53,884 nt of DNA from Acidobacteriota bacterium (GCA_022614735.1 JAKEHZ010000041.1:1-53884); one strand, 5' to 3'; counted from the first letter of the stretch, positions 41,610 through 50,910 are shown. A program made the numbers and translations. The notes: a model not told the origin generated them from the sequence alone.

Positions 41610-42695
41610 TTAAGGAGCCTGTTGGATCTTGCCTCCTTTTGCTGAGTGCATGAGCTTGACTAGCTCTTCGGTGATTTTCGGCTCAAGCCCTTCGGTATGC
41701 CCCTTATCGATGCGGACGACGTCGGCAACGACCCTGCCATCCTTGCAGTCCGGATAGACGTAGACCTGAGCCTTGCCAGGCGCCGGCGGGAGTCCCCAGG
41801 CCGGGTTGGGCGGATTCTGGCGCGTACTGTCATAGACGTAGCCGGCCTTGGTGTCCACAACCTCCTCCGGCTTGCGCCTCGGGCCGCAGGAGTATTTTGC
41901 GGCCCAGGTCGAAGTTTCAGGCACGCCTTTGTCATCTATTTCGCGTTGCCCGGTTGCGTAGATGAACGAGAAATCGGCGGCCGGAGGCTCGCGCAAGGCC
42001 GCCGCCGCCGCCGCTATAGCACTGCCGGGGGTTCCCGCACTGCTACCGCCCACGGGTGTGCCCGTCGTGGCAGTGCTGGCAGGACGGACGCCGAAACTCG
42101 CGGCACGGCCGGGGTTCCCACCCAGGCGGCCACCGGACAGGCTGAGCCAACCGTCGACTTTGTTCTTAAAGAAATCCGTACGTACGAGCCGGTTGGAGGT
42201 CAGGCCACCCTGAGAGTGTCCGACGAGCCAGAAAGCTTTTAAGTTCTCCTTCCCGAGCTGACCGACGATGGAATCAACGATGTTCTGCAGGTACACGTCG
42301 TCTGCCTCAGACCATAATCTGATTGGGGAGCTAGGAGTGGCAACCACTAGGCGGTATTTGTCAACGTAGTCCAGGATCGGAAAATAGTGGCGCTGCCAGT
42401 TTGCGTACGAACCTCCACCGTGAAGACTGAGGATGAAGGTGACCTTCTCGCCGGACTTCAAATCGCACGGATAATCGAGGAAATATGTTCGGCGGGTCTT
42501 CATCTCAACTACAGGTCCGGGGTTTATCACCCTGTCTCCCGGACAATCCTTGTCGGGACAGTGCAGGAAAGATGGTCTGGTACAGGCTGCACCTGCGATC
42601 CGGACGGGTTGTTCTTGGGCCATAACAGATCCCTGGAATGCTAGCAGAGCGCCGAAGAGGGCCAGCAGTCTGAAGAGGTAGAGAGACACTTTCAT
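41610..42695 (-). CDS. Secreted alpha/beta-hydrolase, esterase/PHB-depolymerase-like
   Basis: 361 residues. Signal peptide (YLFRLLALFGALLAFQGSVMAQ), an oxyanion-hole HGGG (LSLHGGGSYANWQ), and the nucleophile elbow GHSQGGLTSN. An acidic residue and the histidine in DKGHTEGLE near the C-terminus fit the triad. Several cysteines (CTRPSFLHCPDKDCPG) suggest disulfides. A Gly/Ala/Thr-rich insertion (about residues 200-235) interrupts the fold. TAGGAGG precedes the ATG. The promoter at 42770-42797 overlaps a TetR-type operator, so it is probably repressible. Substrate unknown. Confidence 0.82.
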   Translation of the reverse strand: MKVSLYLFRLLALFGALLAFQGSVMAQEQPVRIAGAACTRPSFLHCPDKDCPGDRVINPGPVVEMKTRRTYFLDYPCDLKSGEKVTFILSLHGGGSYANWQRHYFPILDYVDKYRLVVATPSSPIRLWSEADDVYLQNIVDSIVGQLGKENLKAFWLVGHSQGGLTSNRLVRTDFFKNKVDGWLSLSGGRLGGNPGRAASFGVRPASTATTGTPVGGSSAGTPGSAIAAAAAALREPPAADFSFIYATGQREIDDKGVPETSTWAAKYSCGPRRKPEEVVDTKAGYVYDSTRQNPPNPAWGLPPAPGKAQVYVYPDCKDGRVVADVVRIDKGHTEGLEPKITEELVKLMHSAKGGKIQQAP

Positions 42696-42752
42696 TTAGA
42701 TTCCTCCTACAACCTGGAGATAAAGATAATAATGGTCAGTGAAATAATTTAT

Positions 42753-42797
42753 ACCTACCGGTCGGTAAGTCTATACCGTCTGCAAAAAATAGGTCAA
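42753..42797 (-). promoter_or_regulatory. Promoter with TetR-type operator for the esterase gene
   Basis: Minus strand TTGACC (42792-42797) and TATAGA (42770-42775) with a 16-bp spacer. Directly downstream lies the near-palindrome ACCTACCGGTCGGTAAGT (42753-42770; 14 of 18 bases symmetric), a sequence type recognised by TetR-family repressors. No tetR gene is in this window, so the regulator must be elsewhere. Confidence 0.6.
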
Positions 42798-43261
42798 GAC
42801 GAGTGAAGAGGGTCAATCCAAAACACTTCTTCCGGGTCCTCTACGGGCTCAATATCTAAATTGACGACGACTGGCTCCTGACCGCTTCGCACAAGAACGC
42901 AGCTCAGAATCTCGTCTCGACTGGCATTGATCTCCTGATGAGGAACGAAGGGCGGGACATAGATAAAGTCGCCAGGTCCTGCTTCAGCAGTGAACTCGAG
43001 ATTTTCACCCCAACGCATGCGCGCACGACCGCTCACCACGAATATCACGCTTTCCAATTCACCGTGATGGTGTGCGCCGGTTTTTGCGTTGGGTTCGATG
43101 GTGACTGTGCCCGCCCATAATTTGCTGGCGCCCGTCCTCGCATTGGTAATTGCAGCCGCACGCAGCATACCGGGTGTTTGCGCGGTCTGCAGATCAAGCT
43201 GGCTACCCGGGATCACTTTGACTCCGTGATCATGCCAGTGAGATGTCGACTCCGTATTCAT
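42794..43261 (-). CDS. Cupin-domain protein
   Basis: 155 residues with one cupin barrel; the metal-binding motif is HHHGELESVIFVVSGRARMRWG and the second is GDFIYVPPFVPHQEIN. Small-molecule cupins of this type are often dioxygenases, isomerases or binding domains. It lies 10 bp after the ThuA gene on the same strand, so probably co-transcribed with it. The -35 box of the next promoter overlaps its stop codon. Specific function unknown. Confidence 0.85.
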   Translation of the reverse strand: MNTESTSHWHDHGVKVIPGSQLDLQTAQTPGMLRAAAITNARTGASKLWAGTVTIEPNAKTGAHHHGELESVIFVVSGRARMRWGENLEFTAEAGPGDFIYVPPFVPHQEINASRDEILSCVLVRSGQEPVVVNLDIEPVEDPEEVFWIDPLHSS

Positions 43262-43271
43262 TGTCGAGCCT

Positions 43272-44051
43272 TTACTTTATCTTCCCCGATGCCCACTTGA
43301 TCGCATTAACAATCATCGTTTGGTATCTCTGATCACGCCAGACTTCAGGACGATGACCGAGCGCTGTGTAGAAGACGCGGCCTTTGCCATAGTTGCGATA
43401 CCAGGTCAGCGGGAACTCAGCCGCCTTGACCCCCTTCTTAGTCATGTCCGTTTTGGACTTATCGAGGCTCATTGTTACCGTCACTTTGTCTTTGTTGAAT
43501 TCTTTATACTGATAGATCTCTTCCGTGAGGGTGAATGAGTCTTCCCAGTGACCCGAGATCGGGTTTTTTCGATCGAGGTTGGTTATAGTCACGGTGTCAT
43601 TTTGAGTCCAGGGATGGCCGTCGAAATATCCGCCGATCATCTCGCCATATTCAGGCCATTTGTAGAAAGTGTCGGTCGCGCTATGGATGCCGACGAAGCC
43701 CTTTCCGGATTTGACAAAATCGAGGAACGCTTTTTTCTGTTGCTCGCTGAGCGGTAACTCGCCTGTTGTGTAGAACACAATTACATCTATATTCTTCAGG
43801 CCCTCTGGAGTCAGGTACTTCTCAGCCTTGTGAGTAAGGGTCACATCGAACCCATTTGTCGCTCCCAGCTCTTCCATAAAATCTTCAGACTCGTGCAACG
43901 ATGCGTGGCGAAAGCCTTTGGATTGCGTGACATAAAGAACGCTAAAATCGCCTTTGGCAGCAATAGCGTGCTTCATCAGATGCGCACCGAAACCGATGAT
44001 GATTGCCAGTGCACACAAAACTGCAAAGTTGAATCTTCGATTGTTGGGCAT
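43272..44051 (-). CDS. ThuA-domain protein (trehalose-utilisation-like)
   Basis: 259 residues: signal peptide or anchor (FNFAVLCALAIIIGFGAHL), then the glutamine-amidotransferase-like ThuA fold (VLYVTQSKGFRHASLHESEDF, GFVGIHSATDTFYKWPEYGEMIGGYFDGHPW, ending PLTWYRNYGKGRVFYTALGHRPEVWRD). ThuA proteins accompany oxidative sugar pathways, but their reaction is unclear. ATG 44051 follows GAGGTGA. Downstream are the cupin and esterase; upstream, past a hairpin, is the TIM-barrel isomerase. Confidence 0.9.
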   Translation of the reverse strand: MPNNRRFNFAVLCALAIIIGFGAHLMKHAIAAKGDFSVLYVTQSKGFRHASLHESEDFMEELGATNGFDVTLTHKAEKYLTPEGLKNIDVIVFYTTGELPLSEQQKKAFLDFVKSGKGFVGIHSATDTFYKWPEYGEMIGGYFDGHPWTQNDTVTITNLDRKNPISGHWEDSFTLTEEIYQYKEFNKDKVTVTMSLDKSKTDMTKKGVKAAEFPLTWYRNYGKGRVFYTALGHRPEVWRDQRYQTMIVNAIKWASGKIK

Positions 44052-44105
44052 AGTCACCTCGTTTACTAGAGGAGGGAATACGAGACAAGCAGTTTTCTGT
44101 TTTCA

Positions 44106-44248
44106 GTTTTCAGTTGTAACTACTCAGCCGGTGGTGCAGTACGGGGAGCGTCAGCGACCTGAGCCTCGATAAAATGGCCTCTTGCCGAGGTGCAGGTCGC
44201 TGACGCTCCCCGTACTGCACCACCGGCTGAGTAGTTACAACTGAAAAC
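44106..44248. repeat. 56-bp perfect inverted repeat abutting the isomerase stop
   Basis: Arms 44106-44161 and 44193-44248 are perfect reverse complements; the 31-nt centre contains a further small hairpin (CCTCG/CGAGG). The inner arm carries GTACGGGGAGCGTCAGCGACC. The right arm ends three bases from the stop codon of the gene at 44252. Confidence 0.96.
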
Positions 44249-44251
44249 CAG

Positions 44252-45493
44252 TTACGACCGATAAACCTGCCTTCCGAAGCCTTGCACCGGAATGCCCTGC
44301 GATGCGAGCACTTCATCTTGCAGGGCGAACATGCAAGCCGCCGCTTCGTCGATCTTGCGCGTAAATGCGATTGAGCCCTGCAAGATCGGTTTGAGCTTCT
44401 CTTTGTCCTGAATACGGGCTTTCGGATATTCGTGCTCGACGATCAGGAATGTGTTTTCGATATCGAGTTTTAACAGCTCGCGCGCGGCCAGCTGATGATC
44501 GAGCCAATCCACCGTGCGATTTTGCAGGTAAGCCAACGGATCGTGTTTGGCAGTGCCCGGCAGTTCGTGTTCGCACAGGACGACCTGCTTCTTCCAGGCA
44601 TTCAGGTGGTCCGAAGCATTCGGCGATGGTTCGCCGTTGATCATATCGCCACGCTGGATCGTCTGACCTCCATAACCCCACCCGGCAACGCCCTTCGCAT
44701 CAATGACCTGGCCTTTGACGTGGAAACCGCCAATGAGGAAGTTGTAGCCCTCATCTTTAAGGTACTGGAAGATCGAACGTGTATCCTGGCCCATCAAGAT
44801 CGCGTGCGAAGGGTCATAATGAATTCTGAACTGGTCACCCACCCCGTGCTTCTCGCAGATCTTGTGTAATGCGATCCACACTCCAGGCGTATAGGCGATG
44901 TTATTGTGCCAGTTATCACCGGGCACCCATCCGGGCATGGGGCATTGTTCGTTGCGGAACTGCAAACCTCGCGATTTGGCCTCTTTGAGTAACGGAATGA
45001 AGCTCTCTTCGAAGTCAATCAGGTTTTGATCCATGTTCAATTTCTGATTGCGCCCGACAAATCCACAGACAGCTTCTGCGCCCAGTTCAACGGCGGCATC
45101 CATCGCTCGGATCATGAAATCACGCTTCTTTCGCCGCAAATCAGGATCGTGATGGAGCATGTTGTCGAAATAACCGACGTCTGATATTCCCATCTTGTAT
45201 TCTTCGAGACAGGCGCGCACACGCTTGGTGCGATCTTTTGTAAACGGCTGGCGCAGATCGAGCGTATTGGCGACCGGGTCGATCAGGGCTTCTGCAGGAA
45301 TATCAGCTTCGCTTGGATGGAGAGCGGCAGAGAGCTGTATGTAGTTAACCCCAAGCTCGTGGGCAAAAGCTGCCCACTCTTCAATTGCGAGATCGGGATC
45401 GGGATCGCGTTTCTCACGCGGCGTTAATTCCTGCAAGGCCGCAGTCAACACGCCGACCTTCATAAATTTCGGCTCGAATTGTTTGATGGACAT
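44252..45493 (-). CDS. Sugar phosphate isomerase/epimerase family TIM-barrel protein
   Basis: 413 residues of the xylose-isomerase-like TIM-barrel (AP endonuclease 2 fold) family: KVGVLTAAL, VNYIQLSAALHPSEAD, GAEAVCGFVGRNQ, FRIHYDPSHAILMGQD (metal-binding His/Asp), GGFHVKGQ and LIVEHEYP with a metal Glu. Catabolic members hydrate or epimerise keto-sugars. No signal peptide, so it is cytoplasmic. AAGGAGG is ideally spaced from the ATG. Longer than the usual approximately 280 residues because of a C-terminal extension (about 330-413). Divergent from the M19 gene. Confidence 0.88.
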   Translation of the reverse strand: MSIKQFEPKFMKVGVLTAALQELTPREKRDPDPDLAIEEWAAFAHELGVNYIQLSAALHPSEADIPAEALIDPVANTLDLRQPFTKDRTKRVRACLEEYKMGISDVGYFDNMLHHDPDLRRKKRDFMIRAMDAAVELGAEAVCGFVGRNQKLNMDQNLIDFEESFIPLLKEAKSRGLQFRNEQCPMPGWVPGDNWHNNIAYTPGVWIALHKICEKHGVGDQFRIHYDPSHAILMGQDTRSIFQYLKDEGYNFLIGGFHVKGQVIDAKGVAGWGYGGQTIQRGDMINGEPSPNASDHLNAWKKQVVLCEHELPGTAKHDPLAYLQNRTVDWLDHQLAARELLKLDIENTFLIVEHEYPKARIQDKEKLKPILQGSIAFTRKIDEAAACMFALQDEVLASQGIPVQGFGRQVYRS

Positions 45494-45635
45494 AGTCGCT
45501 CGCCTCCTTTGGATAGTGGTATTGATTGGCGCGCAGTGTGCCTGACGTGTGCGGGAGTGTCAAGCTTTGGTTAAGATGTTATTTTACACGCGAGTTAATC
45601 GCAATAATTCACCGTTTGAATGGAGACCCGCTCGA

Positions 45636-46796
45636 ATGAAAAAGGTGTTGATCGGTTTATTTGTGCTTATCTTGATCGGATTGAGCATTATCTGGTTCAT
45701 CGTGCCAACACAAGTCGGCAAACAAATGAACTTGACGCTCAATCAGCCGCCTTACAGGGCCTCAACCGAAGCACAGGAGCTGCATAAAAAACTGCTGATT
45801 GCAGACCTGCACGCTGACACGTTGATGTGGAACCGCGACCTGCTCAAAAAGGGGGCCTGGGGCCATGTCGATCTGCCTCGATTGATCGAAGGCAATGTTG
45901 CGATACAGGCTTTCACTGCCGTTACTAAAACACCGCGCAATATGAATATCGAAAGCAACACCGGCGATACGGATAACATCACGCTGCTGGTTTTTGCCGA
46001 ACGATGGCCGATTTCAAGTTGGTGGAACCTGACCGACCGCGCAATATACCAGGCGCGGAGACTGCACGAAGCGTCCGCCAATTCAAATGGCCGTCTCGTT
46101 CTCCTGAAGACGAAGACAGATGTAACTAACTTCCTCGATCGCCGCAAAACAGAGCAGGGGATTGTCGCCGGTTTCCTGGGTATCGAAGGGGCGCACGCGC
46201 TCGGCGGCGATCTGAACAACCTCGACAGGCTTTATGATGCTGGATATAGGATGATCGGGATCGCGCATTTTTTCGATAACGAGATGGGCGGCTCGGCGCA
46301 CGGCGCTGCGAAGGGAGGCTTGACTGAGAAGGGCAGAGAGATGGTCAGGCGCATGCAGGAGAAAGGCGTTTTCGTCGATTTGGCACATGCCTCGCCGAAA
46401 GTAATCGATGATGTGCTGGGGATGTCTACGCGACCTGTTATTGTTTCGCATACAGGCGTGAAAGGTACATGCGACAACAGGCGGAATTTAAGCGACGAGC
46501 AACTTAAAGGCATTGCGAAAACGGGTGGCCTGGTTGGCATCGGTTACTGGGACACGGCCGTCTGTGGACGTGACGCAAATGCAATTGCAAGAGCGATGCG
46601 TTACACGGTCGATTTGATCGGTGTTGATCACGTCGCACTAGGGTCAGACTTCGATGGCGCAGTTGAAGTCCCGTTCGATACAACCGGTTTGGTGCAGATT
46701 ACAGATGCGCTCTTGCAGGAGAAATTTGGTGAGACAGATATCAAGAAAATTATGGGTGAGAATGTGATTCGCGTTTTGCAAACATATCTACCGTAA
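45636..46796 (+). CDS. Membrane dipeptidase, peptidase family M19
   Basis: 386 residues with an N-terminal membrane anchor (VLIGLFVLILIGLSIIWFIV). Zinc ligands and active-site residues of the renal dipeptidase family are visible: DLHADTLMW, the glutamate in GIEGAHALGG, HFFDNEMGGSAHG, VDLAHASPKV, VSHTGVKG and ALGSDFDGAVEVP. Hydrolyses dipeptides or related amides outside the cytoplasmic membrane. ATG 45636 follows GGAG. Convergent with the MutS-like gene across a GGAACAAACGG hairpin. Confidence 0.93.
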   Translation: MKKVLIGLFVLILIGLSIIWFIVPTQVGKQMNLTLNQPPYRASTEAQELHKKLLIADLHADTLMWNRDLLKKGAWGHVDLPRLIEGNVAIQAFTAVTKTPRNMNIESNTGDTDNITLLVFAERWPISSWWNLTDRAIYQARRLHEASANSNGRLVLLKTKTDVTNFLDRRKTEQGIVAGFLGIEGAHALGGDLNNLDRLYDAGYRMIGIAHFFDNEMGGSAHGAAKGGLTEKGREMVRRMQEKGVFVDLAHASPKVIDDVLGMSTRPVIVSHTGVKGTCDNRRNLSDEQLKGIAKTGGLVGIGYWDTAVCGRDANAIARAMRYTVDLIGVDHVALGSDFDGAVEVPFDTTGLVQITDALLQEKFGETDIKKIMGENVIRVLQTYLP

Positions 46797-46806
46797 AGCT
46801 GAAGAG

Positions 46807-46901
46807 GGAAAACGGAACAAACGGAAATAACGGAACAAACGGAAAAATACGAGGTTAGGGTATTTCCGTTTGTTCCGTTATTTCCGTTTGTTCCGTTTTC
46901 C
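46807..46901. repeat. GGAACAAACGG inverted repeat, copy 2 (39-bp arms)
   Basis: Arms 46807-46845 and 46863-46901 are perfect reverse complements with a 17-nt loop, built from the same 9-nt words as the copy at 30661. It fills the space between two convergent genes (10 bp after the M19 stop, 18 bp before the MutS-like stop) and could terminate both transcripts. Confidence 0.96.
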
Positions 46902-46919
46902 TTCTGTCACATTGAAGAT

Positions 46920-48698
46920 CTAAACATTGAGTCCAACGGCACGCATCAATTCCAGGGCATTACTTCTCTGAACCACACCAGGATGTATCTTGTAATCAAA
47001 CCTCATCTCGCCGTTTTCGAGGTGATCTTCAAAATGCACATTGGCCCCGCGCGCGCCTAAATTATCGACGATCTGCGTCAAGGCCAGATCGTGTGTCGTG
47101 ACCAGACCCATCGCGTTGCGCTCGACCAGTCCTTTTACCACCGCTTCTGCCCCTATCCTCCGATCGTGTGAATTCGTGCCGCTTAAGATCTCGTCGAGTA
47201 AAAAGAGCAAAGGCTGATCACCGTTTGTTAGCTCCACGATCTGCCGCAGTCGTGTGATTTCGGCGTAGAAGCGTGATGCTCCGGTTTGCAGCGAATCGAG
47301 AATGTGGATCGATGCTCCGATTGAGAGAGGCGACAACCGGAGACGCCTGGCTCGTACAGGAGCTCCAGCTAGCGCAAGCACGATATTTGTCCCGACTGTC
47401 CTGAGCAATGTGCTTTTGCCGGACATATTTGATCCGCTGACGACCAGAAGGCGCAATTCATTTCCAAGTGTCACGTCATTCCGCACGCACCGTGATTCGG
47501 GGATCAAAGGATGGCCAAGGGCATCTCCATCGAAGCAAGCGTTGCCTTCAATCAGCTCGGGGAAGGGATCTTGCGGATGTTCATAAGCATAGCTGGCCAG
47601 CGCGTTCAAAGCTTCGATTTCGCCAACTGCCTCGAGCCATTGGGGAATTTTCGCACCTGACTTCCGCCGCCATTGTTCGATTGCGTAAGCAAGCTGCGCA
47701 GGCACGAGTAAAATGAATGCGATCACCCCGAAGATCTGATTCTTCATCCAATCGAGAACTTGAATCAGGCGAACCAGTCGCGCAATCTGCTTCGATGGAG
47801 GCAAACCGCCGGTTTCAAGAGCCTTGCGAAGATTGATAAGCTGGGACGAGCTGAACTCTTCTCGCTCAAGTCGGGCGAGAATTTCGGAGAGAAGCGTCAG
47901 GTCACGGCCTGGTAGTTCGACTGCTCCGATCACGCGTGCGATCTGTGTGCGATAAATAAAAAGGAAGATCATTTCACAGATCAAAGCGCCAAACGCGAGC
48001 AACTTATAGCCGAAACCAAACCACAAGATAACAGCCATAAGTGTAAAGATGCCGATTAGCGCAGCAGCTATTGGCATCAGGCTCGAGAAGCGCACGGGTG
48101 GTGCTGTGGCCCATGCCGACAACTCTTCCGGGTGTACGCCGGAACGGACATCGGCTCCCAGAACAGCCAGGTCTTCCCGCAGATCCAGCTTTGATCGAAG
48201 CTCATCAATCGCCTCTTGTCGCGCTCGGACCTCCGCGATTGTTGCGGGGGCGAGCAGCCAGGACGCGAGTCTTTCCTCACCGGCCCGCGTGCGTGCAGTG
48301 CAGAGAAGCTCGAACAGTGAGCCTCTGCCGAAGAGGTCTAAATCTTCCGAGTAGAGGTGGGACTTATCGGCGAATCTCTCCCCGTTCTCTCCGCTGCCGG
48401 CCCAATGGTCTTCGAGTCGCGCTATTCCTCGTTCGTAGAACTTTACTGAGCGATCTAGACGGTCGCGCGCTTGATGAATTCGTTGATGGATCGCCATGAG
48501 CGCAATGAAGACGGCAACAGGAAGAGCAATCCACCACGGCGCGATGACCTTCTCGACAGCAATCACGATAAAAAGAGCGATCGCGACAAATACCACTCTG
48601 CGCCAGATCCAAATCTTTCGACTGCGCTGTTCCTCGCCTTCGAGTGAGGCGCGGCGCGATGCGAGACGGTTATTGTATTCTGCGCGTGGATCCTTCAA
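46920..48698 (-). CDS. Membrane-bound MutS-like ATPase
   Basis: 592 residues. Hydrophobic helices occur near the N-terminus (VFVAIALFIVIAVEKVIAPW, WIALPVAVFIALMAIH) and in the middle (AAALIGIFTLMAVILWFGFG, LLAFGALICEMIFLFIY), so it is anchored in the membrane. The C-terminal half is the MutS clamp/ATPase: Walker A GSNMSGKSTLLRTVG and Walker B LLFLLDEILSGTNSHDR, then TTHDLALTQ. No mismatch-binding domain I. This is a TM-containing MutS relative of unknown role, unlike MutS1 or MutS2. The start is a TTG overlapping the stop of the PQQ dehydrogenase (TTGA), indicating coupling. Confidence 0.88.
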   Translation of the reverse strand: MKDPRAEYNNRLASRRASLEGEEQRSRKIWIWRRVVFVAIALFIVIAVEKVIAPWWIALPVAVFIALMAIHQRIHQARDRLDRSVKFYERGIARLEDHWAGSGENGERFADKSHLYSEDLDLFGRGSLFELLCTARTRAGEERLASWLLAPATIAEVRARQEAIDELRSKLDLREDLAVLGADVRSGVHPEELSAWATAPPVRFSSLMPIAAALIGIFTLMAVILWFGFGYKLLAFGALICEMIFLFIYRTQIARVIGAVELPGRDLTLLSEILARLEREEFSSSQLINLRKALETGGLPPSKQIARLVRLIQVLDWMKNQIFGVIAFILLVPAQLAYAIEQWRRKSGAKIPQWLEAVGEIEALNALASYAYEHPQDPFPELIEGNACFDGDALGHPLIPESRCVRNDVTLGNELRLLVVSGSNMSGKSTLLRTVGTNIVLALAGAPVRARRLRLSPLSIGASIHILDSLQTGASRFYAEITRLRQIVELTNGDQPLLFLLDEILSGTNSHDRRIGAEAVVKGLVERNAMGLVTTHDLALTQIVDNLGARGANVHFEDHLENGEMRFDYKIHPGVVQRSNALELMRAVGLNV

Positions 48699-50821
48699 TT
48701 ACCATCTCTCTTCAATGCAAAGGCGACGTAACTCCCACCCGAAGGAGCACCCCACTTGCCGCCACCCGCCGCGATCACGACAAACTGACGTCCATTCACT
48801 TCATAAGTCGCAGGGGTAGCATTGCCGGCTGCGGGCAGCTCTGTCTCCCAGAGTAGCTTCCCGGTCAGCTTGTCGAAGACGCGGAACTTCTTGTCGTAGT
48901 TTGTCGCTCCTATAAACAACAATCCGTTCGCCGTTACGATTGCGCCGCCATAATTTTCGCTTCCCGTATCTTTCACTCCTTTCGCTGCAAGCAAAGGATG
49001 TTCGCCCAGTGGAATCTGCCAGACGATCCTGCCTTTATTGAGGTCGATTGCGTTGAGCGTGCCCCACGGTGGCTCTATAGCCGGATAACCCTCGGAATCA
49101 AGAAACTTGTTGTAGCCGTCGAAGGTGTACTTCATCTCGATCGGAGATGGCTTTGATTTTGCGCTTTCAGTGATATTGTCTACACCACTCATTATATATC
49201 GAGTGATGGCTTGTAAGGCTTCACTGCCGAGAGAAGAGAAACCCGGCATTCGGCCCTGCCCATTACGTATGATCCCTCTTATTTCTGAGGCGTCGTACTT
49301 CTTGCCGAGGTTGGTGAGTGCGGGGAACTCAGGAGGTGTGCCGCTCAGATTATTTTTGTGGCAGCTTGCGCAGTTGGATTCATATAGACTCTTACCGCTG
49401 GGTAAAGCTTTCGGCTTTGGTCGTTCAACGATCCGTAAAATCCACGCCATCTCGTTCGAGTTCACGTAAAACAAGCCTGTTTCAGGATCGAACGCCGCGC
49501 CGCCCCATTCACCGCCTCCATCGTAGCCGGGAAAAACGATCGTCCCTCCCAGGCTTGGCGGTTCGAATTGGCCTTTGCTGCGCAGCTTGCGAAAAGTCTC
49601 GAGCGCTGCCTTATGTGTTTCGGGTGTGCGCCGGGTGAGCATCTCTTCGGTTAATATTTGTCGCGCGAATGGGGGAGGAAGAAGAGAGAATGGTTGTGTC
49701 TCTGCCAGCTTCTCACCCTCGACACCATCGATCGGTACCTTGCGATATTCGATTGGGAAAACAGACTTACCGGTTTCACGTTCAAAGACAAAGACATGAC
49801 CCGATTTCGTAATTTGCGCGACAGCGTCAATTTCACGCCCGTCACGCTTAAGTGTAACGAGGGCCGGCGCAGACGGGAAGTCACGGTCCCAGACGTCGTG
49901 CTTCACTGCCTGGAAATGCCACACGCGCTTGCCGGTGTTGGCATCGAGACATAATAAAGTGTTGGCAAAAAGATTATCGCCGTGTCTGTTTGCGCCGTAG
50001 AAATCGAATGCGGCTGAGCCGGTTGGAGCGAAGACCAGACCGCGCTTCTGATCAACCACCAGTCCGGGCCAATTGTTCGCGCCGCCGATGTACTGCCACG
50101 CATCCTTAGGCCACGTTTCGTAGCCGTATTCGCCCGGATGCGGGATCGTGCGAAATATCCAGCGCATCTTGCCCGTGCGCAAATCGTAGGCGCGGATGTG
50201 ACCGGGCGCCGCGGGCAATCCCTCGCTGACCATGCTCCCGACAATCAGATAATCTTTGTAAACAACACCTGGTGTCGTGATAGTGATCGTGAGGCCTTGA
50301 GAATCGCGGCCCAATCCTTCGAGCAGATCGAGTCTTCCCTCCCGGCCAAAACTCTTCACCGGAAGTCCGGTCTTCGCGTCGAGCGAGTAGAGCCACCGCC
50401 GAAAGCTGAAATAGATACGCCTGTCGTTTCCGTTTCCCCAATAGGTCACACCACGATTGCGCATCTTACCGAGCGCTTTTTTGCCTTCGTTCGGATCAAA
50501 ACTCCATATCAATCTTCCGTTCTCCGCGTTGAGGGCAATCACTCGCAGCTTCGGCGTCGTTGCGTAGAGAACCCCATCGACAATTATCGGATTGCATTGC
50601 ATCTCCGAATTCGGGAAGGCATCGCCCGTGTCGTAAGTCCAGGCAACTTCAAGCTGACGTAAGTTCTCGCGGTTGATCTGGCTGAGCGTAGAATAATGAA
50701 TGTTATCGGCGCCTCCACCGAACATCTTCCATTCGCGGTACTGCTGCGCCTGCGAACTGCAAACGAAAAGGGCCGCTGCCAGTGCCACGCCGATTGCGAT
50801 TCCGAGTCTCAGTCTCTTCAT
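48695..50821 (-). CDS. PQQ-dependent quinohaemoprotein dehydrogenase
   Basis: 708 residues. Signal peptide (LGIAIGVALAAALFVCSSQA), eight-bladed propeller with W-motifs (LEVAWTYDTGDAFPNSEMQCNP, GRLIWSFDPNEGKKALG), and an inserted cytochrome c domain with haem site CASCHKNNLSG (about residue 520) and methionine ligand GRMPGF. Such proteins oxidise alcohols or sugars in the periplasm, passing electrons via the internal haem. The ending VNGRQFVVIAAGGGKWGAPSG is typical. ATG 50821. Coupled with the MutS-like gene downstream and following the DUF1080 gene by about 90 bp. Confidence 0.92.
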   Translation of the reverse strand: MKRLRLGIAIGVALAAALFVCSSQAQQYREWKMFGGGADNIHYSTLSQINRENLRQLEVAWTYDTGDAFPNSEMQCNPIIVDGVLYATTPKLRVIALNAENGRLIWSFDPNEGKKALGKMRNRGVTYWGNGNDRRIYFSFRRWLYSLDAKTGLPVKSFGREGRLDLLEGLGRDSQGLTITITTPGVVYKDYLIVGSMVSEGLPAAPGHIRAYDLRTGKMRWIFRTIPHPGEYGYETWPKDAWQYIGGANNWPGLVVDQKRGLVFAPTGSAAFDFYGANRHGDNLFANTLLCLDANTGKRVWHFQAVKHDVWDRDFPSAPALVTLKRDGREIDAVAQITKSGHVFVFERETGKSVFPIEYRKVPIDGVEGEKLAETQPFSLLPPPFARQILTEEMLTRRTPETHKAALETFRKLRSKGQFEPPSLGGTIVFPGYDGGGEWGGAAFDPETGLFYVNSNEMAWILRIVERPKPKALPSGKSLYESNCASCHKNNLSGTPPEFPALTNLGKKYDASEIRGIIRNGQGRMPGFSSLGSEALQAITRYIMSGVDNITESAKSKPSPIEMKYTFDGYNKFLDSEGYPAIEPPWGTLNAIDLNKGRIVWQIPLGEHPLLAAKGVKDTGSENYGGAIVTANGLLFIGATNYDKKFRVFDKLTGKLLWETELPAAGNATPATYEVNGRQFVVIAAGGGKWGAPSGGSYVAFALKRDGN

Positions 50822-50910
50822 AATGGTTTCCGGGATGTTGATAGTGCGGTAGGCGAAACTGTACTGATGCAAAGGAATGTTTTCAAGCCGATACAAAGGT
50901 TTGGGCCACC

